Assembly (NCBI RefSeq): GCF_002847285.1
Contig: NZ_CP025407.1
Span: forward strand, 1,796,001 to 1,860,000
Length of the DNA: 64,000 bases
Source of the DNA: Streptomyces sp. CMB-StM0423
GTDB lineage: Bacteria; Actinomycetota; Actinomycetes; Streptomycetales; Streptomycetaceae
Reading direction: 5' to 3'
Part shown: positions 53,150 through 64,000 of the stretch, one piece after another
Layout of the letters: each line of letters starts with the position of its first letter
Numbering within the stretch: position 1 is the stretch's first letter
Translations under genes and position numbers: made by a program
The notes under the pieces: generated by a model
Told to the model about the DNA's origin: nothing
The model's database searches: none
What the model saw: the letters and a program-made list of their open reading frames with translations, nothing else

Positions 53150-56100
53150 CTACTCTCCGCTCATCCAACCGGTCATTACGGTCAGCAATCTATCGGTATC
53201 AACCGGTTTGGTCACATAGTCCGATGCGCCCGCTTCGATGCTCTTCTCCTTGTCGCCCTTCATCGCCTTGGCCGTCAGCGCGATGATCGGCAGCCCGGCG
53301 AACTGCGGCATCCGGCGGATCGCCTCGGTCGTGGCGTAGCCGTCCATCTCCGGCATCATGATGTCCATCAGCACCACGGCCACGTCCTCGTGCTGCTCCA
53401 GCACCTCGATGCCCTCGCGGCCGTTCTCCGCGTACAGCACCGCGAGCCCGTGCTGCTCCAGCACGCTCGTGAGCGCGAACACGTTGCGGATGTCGTCGTC
53501 GACGATGAGCACCTTCTCGCCGCGGAACGTGCCCTTGAAGCGCGGCGACGCCGATCGCTGCGGCACCGCCTGCTCAAGGCCGCCGTTCATCGAGAGGGCG
53601 CCGGAAAGGGCCCCAGACGCCCCCGGGACGTCCCGCGCACCCGTCTCCCCCGTCGTGGGTCCTGCGGGCGGTCCCGCGGCGCCTGAGCGTCCGTCAGAGG
53701 ACTTCCTGGTACGTCCGGAAGGCGGCGCCTCGACATCGGCCGCGGCCGCCTTCGCCGCCTCGGCCTGCTCCAGGCCCGCCGCGAGCGCGCCCGTGACGGC
53801 GCCGCCCGCGCCCGGCAGCCCGGGGGCCGGCAGCTCGGTCGGGTGCAGCGGCAGGTACAGCGTGAACGTCGAGCCGCGGCCCGGCTCGCTGTCGACGTGG
53901 ATCTCGCCGCCCAGCAGCCGGGCGATCTCCCGGCTGATCGACAGCCCCAGGCCCGTGCCGCCGTACTTCCGGCTCGTCGTGCCGTCGGCCTGCTTGAACG
54001 CCTCGAAGATCACGCCCATCTTGTTCGACGGGATGCCGATCCCCGTGTCCGTGACCGAGAAGGCGATCAGCTCGGCGTCCGGGTCGCGCAGCGCGCCCTG
54101 CTCCAGCAGTTGCTCCTTGATGGCCTGCGGCACGTCGTCCTTCGCGGTGCGGATCAGCAGCTCCACCGCGCCGCTGTCGGTGAACTTCACCGCGTTCGAC
54201 AGCAGGTTGCGCAGCACCTGGAGCAGCCGCTGCTGGTCGGTGCTGAGCGTCGCCGGCGGGTCCGGCGAGACCCGTACCGAGAAGTCCAGGCCCTTCTCCG
54301 CCGTCAGCGGCCGGAACGTCGCCTCCACGTAGTCGACGAGCTGTACCAGCGCGATCCGGGTGGGGCTCACGTCCATCTTGCCCGCCTCGACCTTCGACAG
54401 GTCGAGGATGTCGTTGATCAACTGCAGCAGGTCGGAGCCCGCGCCGTGGATCGTCTCGGCGAACTCCACCTGCTTCGGCGTGAGGTTCCCGTCGCCGTTG
54501 TCGGCGAGCAGCTTCGCCAGGATCAGCAGCGAGTTCAGCGGCGTGCGCAGCTCGTGCGACATGTTCGCCAGGAACTCGGACTTGTACCGCATCGAGACCG
54601 CGAGCTGCTCCGCCCGCTCCTCCAGGCCCTGCTTGGCCTCCTCGATCTCCACGTTCTTGATCTCGATGTCGCGGTTCTGCCGGGCCAGCAGCTCGGCCTT
54701 CTCCTCCAGCTCCGCGTTCGACTCCTGCAGCGCCTTCTGCCGCACCTCAAGCTCGCCCTGCCGGTCGCGCAACTGCGCGGCCAGCTCCTGGGACTGGCTG
54801 AGCAGCACCTCGGTCTTGGAGTTGACACTGATGGTGTTGACGCTGGTGGCGATGACCTCGGCGATCTGGCCGAGGAAGTCCTTCTGGATCTGGGTGAACG
54901 GCTGGAACGACGCCAGCTCCACCACGCCCAGCACCCGGCCCTCGAAGATCAGCGGGAGCACGATGACGTGCGCCGGCGGCGCCTGGCCGAGCCCCGAGGC
55001 GATCTTCAGATAACCCTTGGGGACGTTCTCGACGACGATCGGGCGCCGTTCCTGCGCGGCGGTGCCCACCAGCGTCTCGCCGGGCCGCAGGATGTGCGGC
55101 AGTTCGTTCCCGGAGTGCCCGTACGAGCCGATCATGCGCAGCTCGTACGCGTCGTCCCCGCTGGCCGCGCCGATCTCCACGACGGCCTCGGCGCCGGAGC
55201 GCTGCACCAGGAAGAACGCGCCGTGCTGCGCGGCGACCACCGGGGTCAGCTCGCTCATGATCAGCCGGGCCACGTCGGCGAGGTCGCGGCGGCCCTGCAG
55301 CAGGCCGGAGATACGGGCGAGGTTGCCCTTGAGCCAGTCCTGCTCCTTGTTGGCGATGGTCGTCTCGCGGAGCTTCACGATCATCGTGTTGATGTGGTCC
55401 TGCAGCTCCATCATCTCGCCGTAGGCGTCCACGTCGATCTTGAGGTTCAGATCGCCGCGGGTCACCGCCGTGGCCACCTGGGCGATCTGCCGCACCTGAC
55501 TGGTGAGGTTGTTCGCCATCAGGTTGACCGACTCGGTGAGGTCCTTCCAGATCCCGGAGACCCCGCGCACCCGCGCCTGCCCGCCGAGGCGGCCCTCGGT
55601 GCCCACCTCGCGCGAGACCCGGGTCACCTCGTCACCGAAGGACGAGAGCTGGTCGACCATCGTGTTGATGGTGGTCTTCAGCTCCAGGATCTCGCCCTGC
55701 GCGGCCACGTCGATCTTCTTCGACAGGTCGCCGCTGGCCACGGCGGTGGTCACCATGGCGATGTTGCGCACCTGGTTGGTGAGGTTGGACGCCATCGAGT
55801 TCACGGACTCGGTGAGGTCCTTCCACGTACCCGAGACACCCGGCACGCGGGCCTGGCCGCCGAGCCGGCCGTCGGTGCCGACCTCGCGGGCGACGCGGGT
55901 GACCTCGGCGGCGAACGACGAGAGCGTCTTGACCATGGTGTTGACGGTGGCCGCGAGCTGCTGGACCTCGCCGCGGGCCTCGACCGTGACCGTACGGGTC
56001 AGGTCGCCGTTGGCGACGGCGGTGGCGACCTGGGAGATGTTGCGCACCTGGCTGGTCAGGTTGACCGCCATCTGGTTCACGTTGTCGGTGAGGTCCTTCC

Positions 56101-58657
56101 AGATGCCCGAGACCCCGCGCACCCGGGCCTGCCCGCCGAGCTGGCCCTCCGTGCCCACCTCGCGCGCCACCCGCGTGACCTGCTCGGCGAACGACGACAG
56201 TTGGTCGACCATCGTGTTCACCGTCGTCACCAGTTCGAGGATCTCGCCCCGCGCGTCGACGGTGATCTTCTTGGACAGGTCGCCGCGCGCCACCGCGGTG
56301 GTGACCTCGGCGATGCTGCGCACCTGCGATGTCAGGTTGTTCGCCATCGAGTTGACGGACTGGGTGAGGTCCTTCCACGTACCGGAGACGCCCTGCACCT
56401 CCGCCTGGCCGCCGAGCTTCCCCTCGGTGCCGACCTCGCTGGCGACCCGGGTCACCTGGTCCGCGAAGGACGAGAGCTGGTCCACCATCGTGTTGATGGT
56501 GTTCTTCAGCTCCAGGATCTCCCCGCGCGCGTCCACGTCGATCTTCTGCGAGAGATCACCGCGCGCGACCGCCGTCGCGACCTGGGCGATGTTGCGGACC
56601 TGACCGGTCAGGTTGCCGGCCATGAAGTTGACCGAATCCGTCAGGTCCCGCCAGACGCCGGCGACGCCCTGCACCCGGGCCTGCCCGCCGAGCCTGCCCT
56701 CCGTGCCCACCTCGCGCGCCACCCGCGTGACCTGCTCGGCGAACGACGAGAGCTGATCGACCATCGTGTTGACGGTGTTCTTCAGCTCCAGGATCTCCCC
56801 GCGGGCGTCGACCTCGATCTTCTGCGACAGGTCGCCGCGCGCCACGGCCGTCGTCACCTGGGCGATGTTGCGGACCTGACCGGTCAGGTTGCTCGCCATC
56901 GAGTTGACGGAGTCGGTGAGGTCCTTCCACGTACCCGAGACGCCCTCGACGCGCGCCTGGCCGCCGAGGCGGCCCTCCGTGCCCACGTCCCGCGCCATCC
57001 GCGTCACCTGGTCGGCGAAGGAGGACAGTTGGTCCACCATCGTGTTCACGGTGTTCTTGAGCTGGAGCATCTCGCCGGAGACGTCCACCGTGACCTTCTG
57101 CGACAGATCGCCGTTCGCGACCGCCGTCGTCACCTGCGCGATGTTGCGGACCTGACCGGTCAGGTTGCGGAACGCCGTGTTGACCGAGTCGACCAGGTCC
57201 TTCCACGTGCCCGCGGCCCCCGCCACCTGCGCCTGGCCGCCCAGCTCGCCCTCCACGCCGACCTCGCGGGCGACCCGCGTGACCTCGGCGCCGAAGGACG
57301 ACAACTGGTCGACCATGGTGTTGACGGTGTTCTTCAGCTCCAGCATCTCGCCGGAGACGTCCACCGTGACCTTCTGCGACAGATCGCCGTTGGCCACCGC
57401 CGTCGTCACCTGCGCGAACTCGCGCACCTGCCGGGTGAGGTTGGAGAAGGCGGTGTTCACCGAGTCGGTGAGGTCCTTCCAGATCCCCGCCGCGCCGGGC
57501 ACCTGCGCCTGCCCGCCCAGCCGGCCCTCCGCGCCGACCTCGCTGGCCACGCGCGTCACCTCGCCGGCGAAGGTGCGCAGCGTCTCGGTCATCGTGTTGA
57601 TCGTGTCCGCGAGCTGGGCGACCTCGCCGCGCGCGCTGACGGTCACCTTCTGCGACAGGTCGCCGTTGGCGACCGCGGTGGTGACCTGCGCGATGCCGCG
57701 CACCTGGGCGGTCAGGTTGCCCGCCATCAGGTTCACGCTGTCCGTGAGGTCCTTCCAGACACCGCCGACGCCCTCGACCTGCGCCTGCCCGCCCAGCTCG
57801 CCCTCGGTGCCCACCTCGCGGGCCACCCGGGTCACCTCGGAGGAGAACGCGGAGAGCTGGTCGACCATCGTGTTGACGGTGTTCTTGAGTTCCAGCATCT
57901 CGCCGTCGACGTGCACGGTGACCTTGCGGGACAGGTCGCCCTTGGCGACCGCCGTGGTCACCAGGGCGATGTCGCGGACCTGGGCCGTCAGCCGGTACGC
58001 CATGGTGTTCACGGAGTCCGTGAGGTCCTTCCAGGACCCGGACATCCCGCGCACCTTCGCCTGGCCGCCGAGCTTGCCCTCGGTGCCGACCTCGCTGGCG
58101 ACCCGCGTGACCTCGTCCGTGAACACGGAGAGCTGGTCCACCAGCCCGTTGACCGTACGGCCCATCTTCAGCACCTCGCCCCGCAGCGGGTGCGGGGCGC
58201 CGTCCTGGCCCTGCGGCCGCAGGTCCATGCGCTGCTGCAGATCGCCGTCCGCCACCGCGGTCAGCACCCTGCCGACGTCGGCCAGGGGGCGTACGAGATC
58301 GTCGACGAGCGCGTTCGACGCGTCGACCGCCGCCGCCCACGACCCCTCGCAGGGCCCCGCGGACAGCCGCTCCGCGAGCTTGCCCTCGCGGCCGACCATG
58401 CGCCGCACCCGCGACAGCTCGCCGGTGACGTGCAGATTACGCTCCGCGACCTCGTTGAAGACCTCGGCGATCTCCGACATCACGCCGTCGCCGCCGACCC
58501 GGAGGCGCTTGCGGAAGTTGCCGTCGCGCATCGACTCCAGGGCGCCGAGCAGGCGATACAGCGAGGCCGTATCGACCTGTGTGGTCCCTGAGGGCGTCCG
58601 GGAGCGCCCGCCCTTCGTACGCGGACTCACGCCCGGCGCGCTCGCGTCAGACTCCAC
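53150..58657 (-). CDS. osaA: OsaA, giant multi-HAMP hybrid histidine kinase
   Basis: 1835 residues, no membrane helix, so cytosolic. Order: ~120-residue N-terminus; about 1000 residues of tandem HAMP repeats (residues ~124-1122); GAF (~1125-1290); coiled coil; HisKA with H-box [17 protein letters not shown] (~1366); HATPase ([16 protein letters not shown]); C-terminal receiver with phospho-Asp in [12 protein letters not shown] (~1763). The repeats are ten units of 92 residues plus a divergent first one. Matches S. coelicolor OsaA (SCO5748), partner of OsaB in osmoadaptation. GTG start with GGAGG 6 nt upstream. Divergent from osaC. Confidence 0.92.
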   Translation of the reverse strand: MESDASAPGVSPRTKGGRSRTPSGTTQVDTASLYRLLGALESMRDGNFRKRLRVGGDGVMSEIAEVFNEVAERNLHVTGELSRVRRMVGREGKLAERLSAGPCEGSWAAAVDASNALVDDLVRPLADVGRVLTAVADGDLQQRMDLRPQGQDGAPHPLRGEVLKMGRTVNGLVDQLSVFTDEVTRVASEVGTEGKLGGQAKVRGMSGSWKDLTDSVNTMAYRLTAQVRDIALVTTAVAKGDLSRKVTVHVDGEMLELKNTVNTMVDQLSAFSSEVTRVAREVGTEGELGGQAQVEGVGGVWKDLTDSVNLMAGNLTAQVRGIAQVTTAVANGDLSQKVTVSARGEVAQLADTINTMTETLRTFAGEVTRVASEVGAEGRLGGQAQVPGAAGIWKDLTDSVNTAFSNLTRQVREFAQVTTAVANGDLSQKVTVDVSGEMLELKNTVNTMVDQLSSFGAEVTRVAREVGVEGELGGQAQVAGAAGTWKDLVDSVNTAFRNLTGQVRNIAQVTTAVANGDLSQKVTVDVSGEMLQLKNTVNTMVDQLSSFADQVTRMARDVGTEGRLGGQARVEGVSGTWKDLTDSVNSMASNLTGQVRNIAQVTTAVARGDLSQKIEVDARGEILELKNTVNTMVDQLSSFAEQVTRVAREVGTEGRLGGQARVQGVAGVWRDLTDSVNFMAGNLTGQVRNIAQVATAVARGDLSQKIDVDARGEILELKNTINTMVDQLSSFADQVTRVASEVGTEGKLGGQAEVQGVSGTWKDLTQSVNSMANNLTSQVRSIAEVTTAVARGDLSKKITVDARGEILELVTTVNTMVDQLSSFAEQVTRVAREVGTEGQLGGQARVRGVSGIWKDLTDNVNQMAVNLTSQVRNISQVATAVANGDLTRTVTVEARGEVQQLAATVNTMVKTLSSFAAEVTRVAREVGTDGRLGGQARVPGVSGTWKDLTESVNSMASNLTNQVRNIAMVTTAVASGDLSKKIDVAAQGEILELKTTINTMVDQLSSFGDEVTRVSREVGTEGRLGGQARVRGVSGIWKDLTESVNLMANNLTSQVRQIAQVATAVTRGDLNLKIDVDAYGEMMELQDHINTMIVKLRETTIANKEQDWLKGNLARISGLLQGRRDLADVARLIMSELTPVVAAQHGAFFLVQRSGAEAVVEIGAASGDDAYELRMIGSYGHSGNELPHILRPGETLVGTAAQERRPIVVENVPKGYLKIASGLGQAPPAHVIVLPLIFEGRVLGVVELASFQPFTQIQKDFLGQIAEVIATSVNTISVNSKTEVLLSQSQELAAQLRDRQGELEVRQKALQESNAELEEKAELLARQNRDIEIKNVEIEEAKQGLEERAEQLAVSMRYKSEFLANMSHELRTPLNSLLILAKLLADNGDGNLTPKQVEFAETIHGAGSDLLQLINDILDLSKVEAGKMDVSPTRIALVQLVDYVEATFRPLTAEKGLDFSVRVSPDPPATLSTDQQRLLQVLRNLLSNAVKFTDSGAVELLIRTAKDDVPQAIKEQLLEQGALRDPDAELIAFSVTDTGIGIPSNKMGVIFEAFKQADGTTSRKYGGTGLGLSISREIARLLGGEIHVDSEPGRGSTFTLYLPLHPTELPAPGLPGAGGAVTGALAAGLEQAEAAKAAAADVEAPPSGRTRKSSDGRSGAAGPPAGPTTGETGARDVPGASGALSGALSMNGGLEQAVPQRSASPRFKGTFRGEKVLIVDDDIRNVFALTSVLEQHGLAVLYAENGREGIEVLEQHEDVAVVLMDIMMPEMDGYATTEAIRRMPQFAGLPIIALTAKAMKGDKEKSIEAGASDYVTKPVDTDRLLTVMTGWMSGE
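55440..58270 (-). repeat. Tandem 276-bp repeats encoding the OsaA HAMP array
   Basis: The [15 protein letters not shown] box recurs at a constant 276-bp period from 55539 to 58023 (ten copies). Unit ends are near-identical ([30 protein letters not shown]). Coding repeat, not an intergenic element; prone to recombination and assembly collapse. Confidence 0.9.
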
Positions 58658-58815
58658 TGTGTCCCTCCCGCAGGGTCGACGTTCGCCTCGGGCTCCCTCC
58701 GAAGCCTTCCCAGTGTTTCACCCCGGCCCTGGCAGGCCATAACAGTTCGGCGGCTAAGGCGCACTTTCCGAGTGTTAAGAGAAGGATCCGGCATCTGTCC
58801 GCAGGGTGAAGGTAA

Positions 58816-58840
58816 GTACCCTGGCATCCGCCGTCCATCC
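58816..58840 (-). promoter_or_regulatory. Candidate sigma-B-type promoter of osaA
   Basis: On the minus strand GGATG, 14 nt, GGGTAC, matching the Streptomyces sigma-B consensus GNNTN-N14-16-GGGTAC/T. It reads toward osaA, leaving a leader of about 150 nt. Confidence 0.45.
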
Positions 58841-58877
58841 CTTCAGCCGGGAGAGTGGCACATCGAGAGGAGAGCTG

Positions 58878-61517
58878 GTGACCACCGCGCGGGCTGCGGC
58901 CACCTTCGAGCCGGTCGGGCGCTCCGTCGCCGCGGCCAGGACCTTCGTCCGCGACACCCTCCAGGGCTGGGGCTATCCCGAGGCTACAGACGACGCCGTC
59001 GTACTGACCAGTGAGCTTGTGACGAACGCCATAATTCATGCGGGTACGGCAGTAGACGTCCTTTGTGTCCGGATGGCAGACGCGGTACGGGTCGAGGTCG
59101 CCGACCGGCATGCCGAGCGCGAGTTGCCGCTGCACAGCCCCCAGCTCCAGCCCACGCCCCTCGACCGCGAAGGCGGCCGCGGCCTGATGCTCTGCGCCGC
59201 CCTCGCCAGCCGCTGGGGCGTCGACTACACCGCGGAGCACAAGCGCGTCTGGTTCCAGCTCACCGTCGCCGAACCGCCCGCCGGCACCCGCGCCGCCGGC
59301 CCCGAGCTGCCCGTCGACGAGCTGCCGCTGGCCGAGGAGCGCATCCGCGTCGCCGTCGTCCGCATCGACCGCGGCGGCCTCGTCAGCGCGTGGAACGACG
59401 ACGCCCACGACCTGTTCGGGTACGAACCGGAGAAGGTCATCGGCAAGCCCCTCGGCGACCTCGCCGCCTGGCCGCACACACCCGGCACCGGCACAGGACT
59501 GGTCGAGGCGCTCCAACTCTCCCGCTGGGAGGGCTCGTACGGCATTCGCTGCAACGACGGGCGCGTCACCCCCGTCTACGCCTCGCACATGCGCCTGCGC
59601 AACTCGGCCGGCGACCCGTCCACGATCTGCCTCATGGTCCGCGACCGCGAACGCGCCATCCTGCAGACCCCCCTGCGCGCCCCCGCGGGCGACAGCCCCG
59701 GCAGCGAGGGCCGCGCCGGCGCCTTCCCCGGCGGCGACTCCTTCGAGGCGTTCATCGGCACCCCCTCCCCCGACGACCTCGACGGTCTGCTCCAGCGCAC
59801 CGTGGAGCGCGCCCGCGACATGCTCGCCGGCGACGCCGCGTACCTGCTGCTCGCCACCGACGACGAGACCGAGCTGGAGGTACGGGCCTCCACCGGGCTG
59901 CCCTCCGCCCGCCAGCGGTTCGCCCGCGTACCCGTCGAGACCGGCACCGGACGCTACGGCTCCGCCCGCCTCCCGTCCGTCCACGAAGACCTCATGGCCG
60001 ACCCCGACGCCGTGCCCCTGCTGGCGGCCACCGGCATGCGCTCCGTCGTCTCCGTACCGCTGAAGGTCGAAGGCCGCCTCACCGGCTCCCTCGGCGTCGC
60101 CGCCGAGATGCCCGGCCGCTACACCAACGAGGAAGCGCTACGCCTCCAGTTCGCCGCCGACCGCATCGCGCTCGCCGTCGAGTCCGCCCGCCTCGGCGAG
60201 CTGGAACGGCTGCGCCGCGGCTCCCTGTCCTTCCTCGTCGAAGCTTCCGACCTGCTGGCCGGCACCCTGGACCGGGACCAGACGCTCGCCCTCATGGCCC
60301 AGATGATCGTCCCCACGCTCGCCACGTGGTGCGCCGTCTACACCCTCCCGGAACAGGCCGAGCCCGAACTCAGCTACGTCCTGCACGAGGACGAGGACCG
60401 CATCGACGACCTGCGCGCCCTCCTCTCCCGCATCGACCCGCCCGACGCCGTCCTCGTCCCCGGCGCCCGCCAGTGGCGCGGCCCGGGCGACGCGGCGCAC
60501 ACGCTGGCGATGCGCAGCTCGTTCCTCAGCCTCAGCATCGTGGGCAACGCGACCCTCGCCGAGGATGCCGAGACCTCCCTCGCGACGGCGGCGACCGTCG
60601 GTGGCGAAACCGTTGTGCTGCCGCTCGTCGCCCGCAACCGCGTCATCGGCATGCTCGTCCTCGGCAAGCCGACCGACGAGCACTTCCGCCAGGAGATCCT
60701 CGAACTCGCCGAGGACCTCTCCCGCCGCGCGGCCCTCGCCCTCGACAACGCGCGCCTCTACTCCGAGCGCACCACCATCAGCCAGTCCCTGCAGCGCAGC
60801 CTCCTGCCCCCGGGCCTGCCGGACATCCCCGGCGTCGAGGTCGAGGTCATCTACCGCCCCGCGGGCGAGGGCAACGAGGTCGGCGGCGACTTCTACGACC
60901 TCTTCGAGATCCGGGACGGCACCTACGGCTTCGCCATCGGAGACGTCTGCGGTACGGGCCCGGAAGCCGCCGCCGTCACGGGCCTGGCCCGGCACGCACT
61001 GCGCCTGCTGGCCCGCGAGGGCTTCGGCGGCCCAGCGGTACTGGAGCGCCTCAACGCCGCCATCCTCGACGAGGGCGCCCGCGGCCGCTTCCTGACGCTC
61101 CTCTACGGCGAACTCTGGCCCCAGCCGGACGGCAGCGCCGTCCTCAAGACGGTCTGCGCCGGCCACCCGCCCCCGCTCCGCCTGCGCCCCGACGGCACGG
61201 TGGAACAGGCCACGGAATCCCAGCCGTTGCTGGGCGTCATGGACGACCTGGAGCTCCACAGCGAAGAACTGGTCCTCGACCCGGGCGACGTCCTCCTGTG
61301 TGTCACGGACGGCGTGACGGAACGCCGCGAAGGCACCCGCATGCTCGGCGACGAGGGCCTGATCGACGTCCTCACGACATGCACGGGCCTCACGGCGGGC
61401 GCGGTGGCGGCGCGGGTGCTGCGCACGGTGGAACGCTTCGCGGCGGAGCCGGCGTCGGACGACATGGCGATCCTGACGATGCGGGTGCCGGGCCAGATGA
61501 ACGGGAACGGCGAGTAG
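58878..61517 (+). CDS. osaC: OsaC, multidomain regulator with anti-sigma kinase, PAS, GAF and SpoIIE phosphatase domains
   Basis: 879 residues. N-terminal RsbW/SpoIIAB-type HATPase (LTSELVTNAIIHAGTAV; GRGLMLCAALASRWGVD), PAS (~135-240; LVSAWNDDAHDLFGYEPEKVIGK begins it), two GAF-like regions (~290-430 and ~455-620), then a PP2C/SpoIIE phosphatase (NEVGGDFYDLF, FAIGDVCGTGPEAAAV; metal aspartates present). In S. coelicolor OsaC (SCO5747) returns sigma-B activity to its resting level after osmotic shock. GTG start at 58878 with GGAGAG 5 nt upstream; the frame from 58806 is rejected because it precedes that site. Ends 83 bp from the convergent rRNA operon. Confidence 0.92.
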   Translation: MTTARAAATFEPVGRSVAAARTFVRDTLQGWGYPEATDDAVVLTSELVTNAIIHAGTAVDVLCVRMADAVRVEVADRHAERELPLHSPQLQPTPLDREGGRGLMLCAALASRWGVDYTAEHKRVWFQLTVAEPPAGTRAAGPELPVDELPLAEERIRVAVVRIDRGGLVSAWNDDAHDLFGYEPEKVIGKPLGDLAAWPHTPGTGTGLVEALQLSRWEGSYGIRCNDGRVTPVYASHMRLRNSAGDPSTICLMVRDRERAILQTPLRAPAGDSPGSEGRAGAFPGGDSFEAFIGTPSPDDLDGLLQRTVERARDMLAGDAAYLLLATDDETELEVRASTGLPSARQRFARVPVETGTGRYGSARLPSVHEDLMADPDAVPLLAATGMRSVVSVPLKVEGRLTGSLGVAAEMPGRYTNEEALRLQFAADRIALAVESARLGELERLRRGSLSFLVEASDLLAGTLDRDQTLALMAQMIVPTLATWCAVYTLPEQAEPELSYVLHEDEDRIDDLRALLSRIDPPDAVLVPGARQWRGPGDAAHTLAMRSSFLSLSIVGNATLAEDAETSLATAATVGGETVVLPLVARNRVIGMLVLGKPTDEHFRQEILELAEDLSRRAALALDNARLYSERTTISQSLQRSLLPPGLPDIPGVEVEVIYRPAGEGNEVGGDFYDLFEIRDGTYGFAIGDVCGTGPEAAAVTGLARHALRLLAREGFGGPAVLERLNAAILDEGARGRFLTLLYGELWPQPDGSAVLKTVCAGHPPPLRLRPDGTVEQATESQPLLGVMDDLELHSEELVLDPGDVLLCVTDGVTERREGTRMLGDEGLIDVLTTCTGLTAGAVAARVLRTVERFAAEPASDDMAILTMRVPGQMNGNGE

Positions 61518-61523
61518 GACGGA

Positions 61524-61549
61524 GGGCCCCTGCCCCTGAGCAGGGGCCC
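61524..61549 (+). terminator. Terminator of osaC
   Basis: Perfect 10-bp stem GGGCCCCTGC/GCAGGGGCCC, 6-nt loop, 6 bp after the osaC stop. Confidence 0.7.
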
Positions 61550-61556
61550 GGAAATG

Positions 61557-61589
61557 ACTCAACCCCCGGACGATGTCCGGGGGTTGAGT
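61557..61589 (-). terminator. rRNA operon terminator
   Basis: Perfect 15-bp stem (61557-61571 with 61575-61589) around a 3-nt GAT loop, just past the 3' end of 5S rRNA on the minus strand. Symmetric, so it may also stop read-through from osaC. Confidence 0.8.
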
Positions 61590-61599
61590 ACTAAAGATT

Positions 61600-61717
61600 G
61601 TTCGGCGGTGACCTACTCTCCCACACGGTCCCCCATGCAGTACCATCGGCGCGGTCGGGCTTAGCTTCCGGGTTCGGAATGAGACCGGGCGTTTCCCCAA
61701 CGCTATGACCACCGAAA
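61600..61717 (-). rRNA. rrf: 5S ribosomal RNA
   Basis: About 118 nt. On the minus strand it begins GGTTTCGGTGGTCATAGCG, contains the conserved CCGAACCCGGAAGCTAAGC and ends GTGGGAGAGTAGGTCACCGC, the standard actinobacterial 5S. Ends are estimated to a few bases. About 105 bp from the 23S gene, no tRNA between them. Confidence 0.95.
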
Positions 61718-61824
61718 CCCTAAAAGGGTCAGCGAACAAGCACACTCTTCAATTAAGTGAACAAACTCAAGCCAACCCGACAACAATGGTTTGCTGTCTG
61801 GGAACAACACAGTGGACGCAAGCA

Positions 61825-64000
<2,176 letters not shown>

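Noticed and set aside
55440..58270. Periodic direct repeats resembling a CRISPR-like or transposon array
   Set aside because: Period is 276 bp with no unique spacers, and the sequence is one open reading frame encoding HAMP units.
53843..58591. A 1582-codon open frame on the plus strand opposite osaA
   Set aside because: A shadow of osaA: its repeats mirror the HAMP repeats, it has no start signals and codon use is wrong for a real gene. The same holds for the long open frames opposite lhr, dinG, rimO and osaC.
61718..61824. tRNA gene between 5S and 23S
   Set aside because: No cloverleaf, T-loop GGTTCRANTCC or 3' CCA pattern is visible in the 107-bp spacer.

Overview
The window is high-GC actinobacterial chromosome, almost certainly Streptomyces or a close relative. 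The evidence is the codon bias (G or C at nearly every third position), frequent GTG/TTG starts, leaderless genes, one single in-frame TTA codon, and a gene set that follows the recA-miaAB-dapF-hflX-lexA and ftsK-pgsA-clgR neighbourhoods of Streptomyces coelicolor and Mycobacterium. No mobile element, CRISPR array or tRNA was seen. It reads as core chromosome with a few accessory inserts.

Layout. 0-3 kb: the 3' part of lexA faces recX-recA; recA has a LexA box and a second promoter of the RecA-NDp (PafBC) type. 3-6 kb: a methyltransferase, an orphan TAXI-type binding protein and a secreted trypsin-like protease. 6.5-11.1 kb: a three-gene NIS siderophore operon (synthetase, acyltransferase, synthetase). 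11-24 kb: dinG, rshA (RelA/SpoT family), a secreted M1 peptidase, hflX, miaB, an extradiol-dioxygenase-like protein, a small conserved protein, miaA, a membrane protein and dapF. 24-33 kb: an FAD monooxygenase, the gluABCD glutamate uptake operon, a divergent OmpR-type two-component system, an AI-2E/PerM family membrane protein and the DUF3046 protein. 33.5-36.6 kb: a prenyltransferase-like protein and an AraC-azlC-azlD set. 36.6-45 kb: lhr helicase, a NarL-type two-component system and the Nei glycosylase. 45-52 kb: clgR and the overlapping rimO-pgsA-cinA set, a RodZ-like protein and ftsK. 52-61.5 kb: osaB, osaA and osaC, the osmotic-adaptation regulators. 61.6-64 kb: 5S and 23S rRNA on the minus strand, the 23S running off the right edge.

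How it works together. Several genes belong to the DNA-damage response (lexA, recA, recX, dinG, lhr, nei). Three of them (recA, dinG, lhr), and more weakly dapF, carry the same promoter architecture, TTGTCRGTG-N8-TAnnnT, recognised in mycobacteria by the LexA-independent PafBC pathway; at dinG, lhr and dapF the predicted transcript starts at the start codon. A second theme is stress and translation control: rshA (ppGpp), hflX, miaA/miaB/rimO modification enzymes, clgR (Clp proteolysis) and osaABC (osmotic stress, sigma-B). Compared with the usual actinobacterial order DUF3046-recA-recX, recA-recX lie here next to lexA, about 30 kb from the DUF3046 gene, which suggests a local rearrangement.
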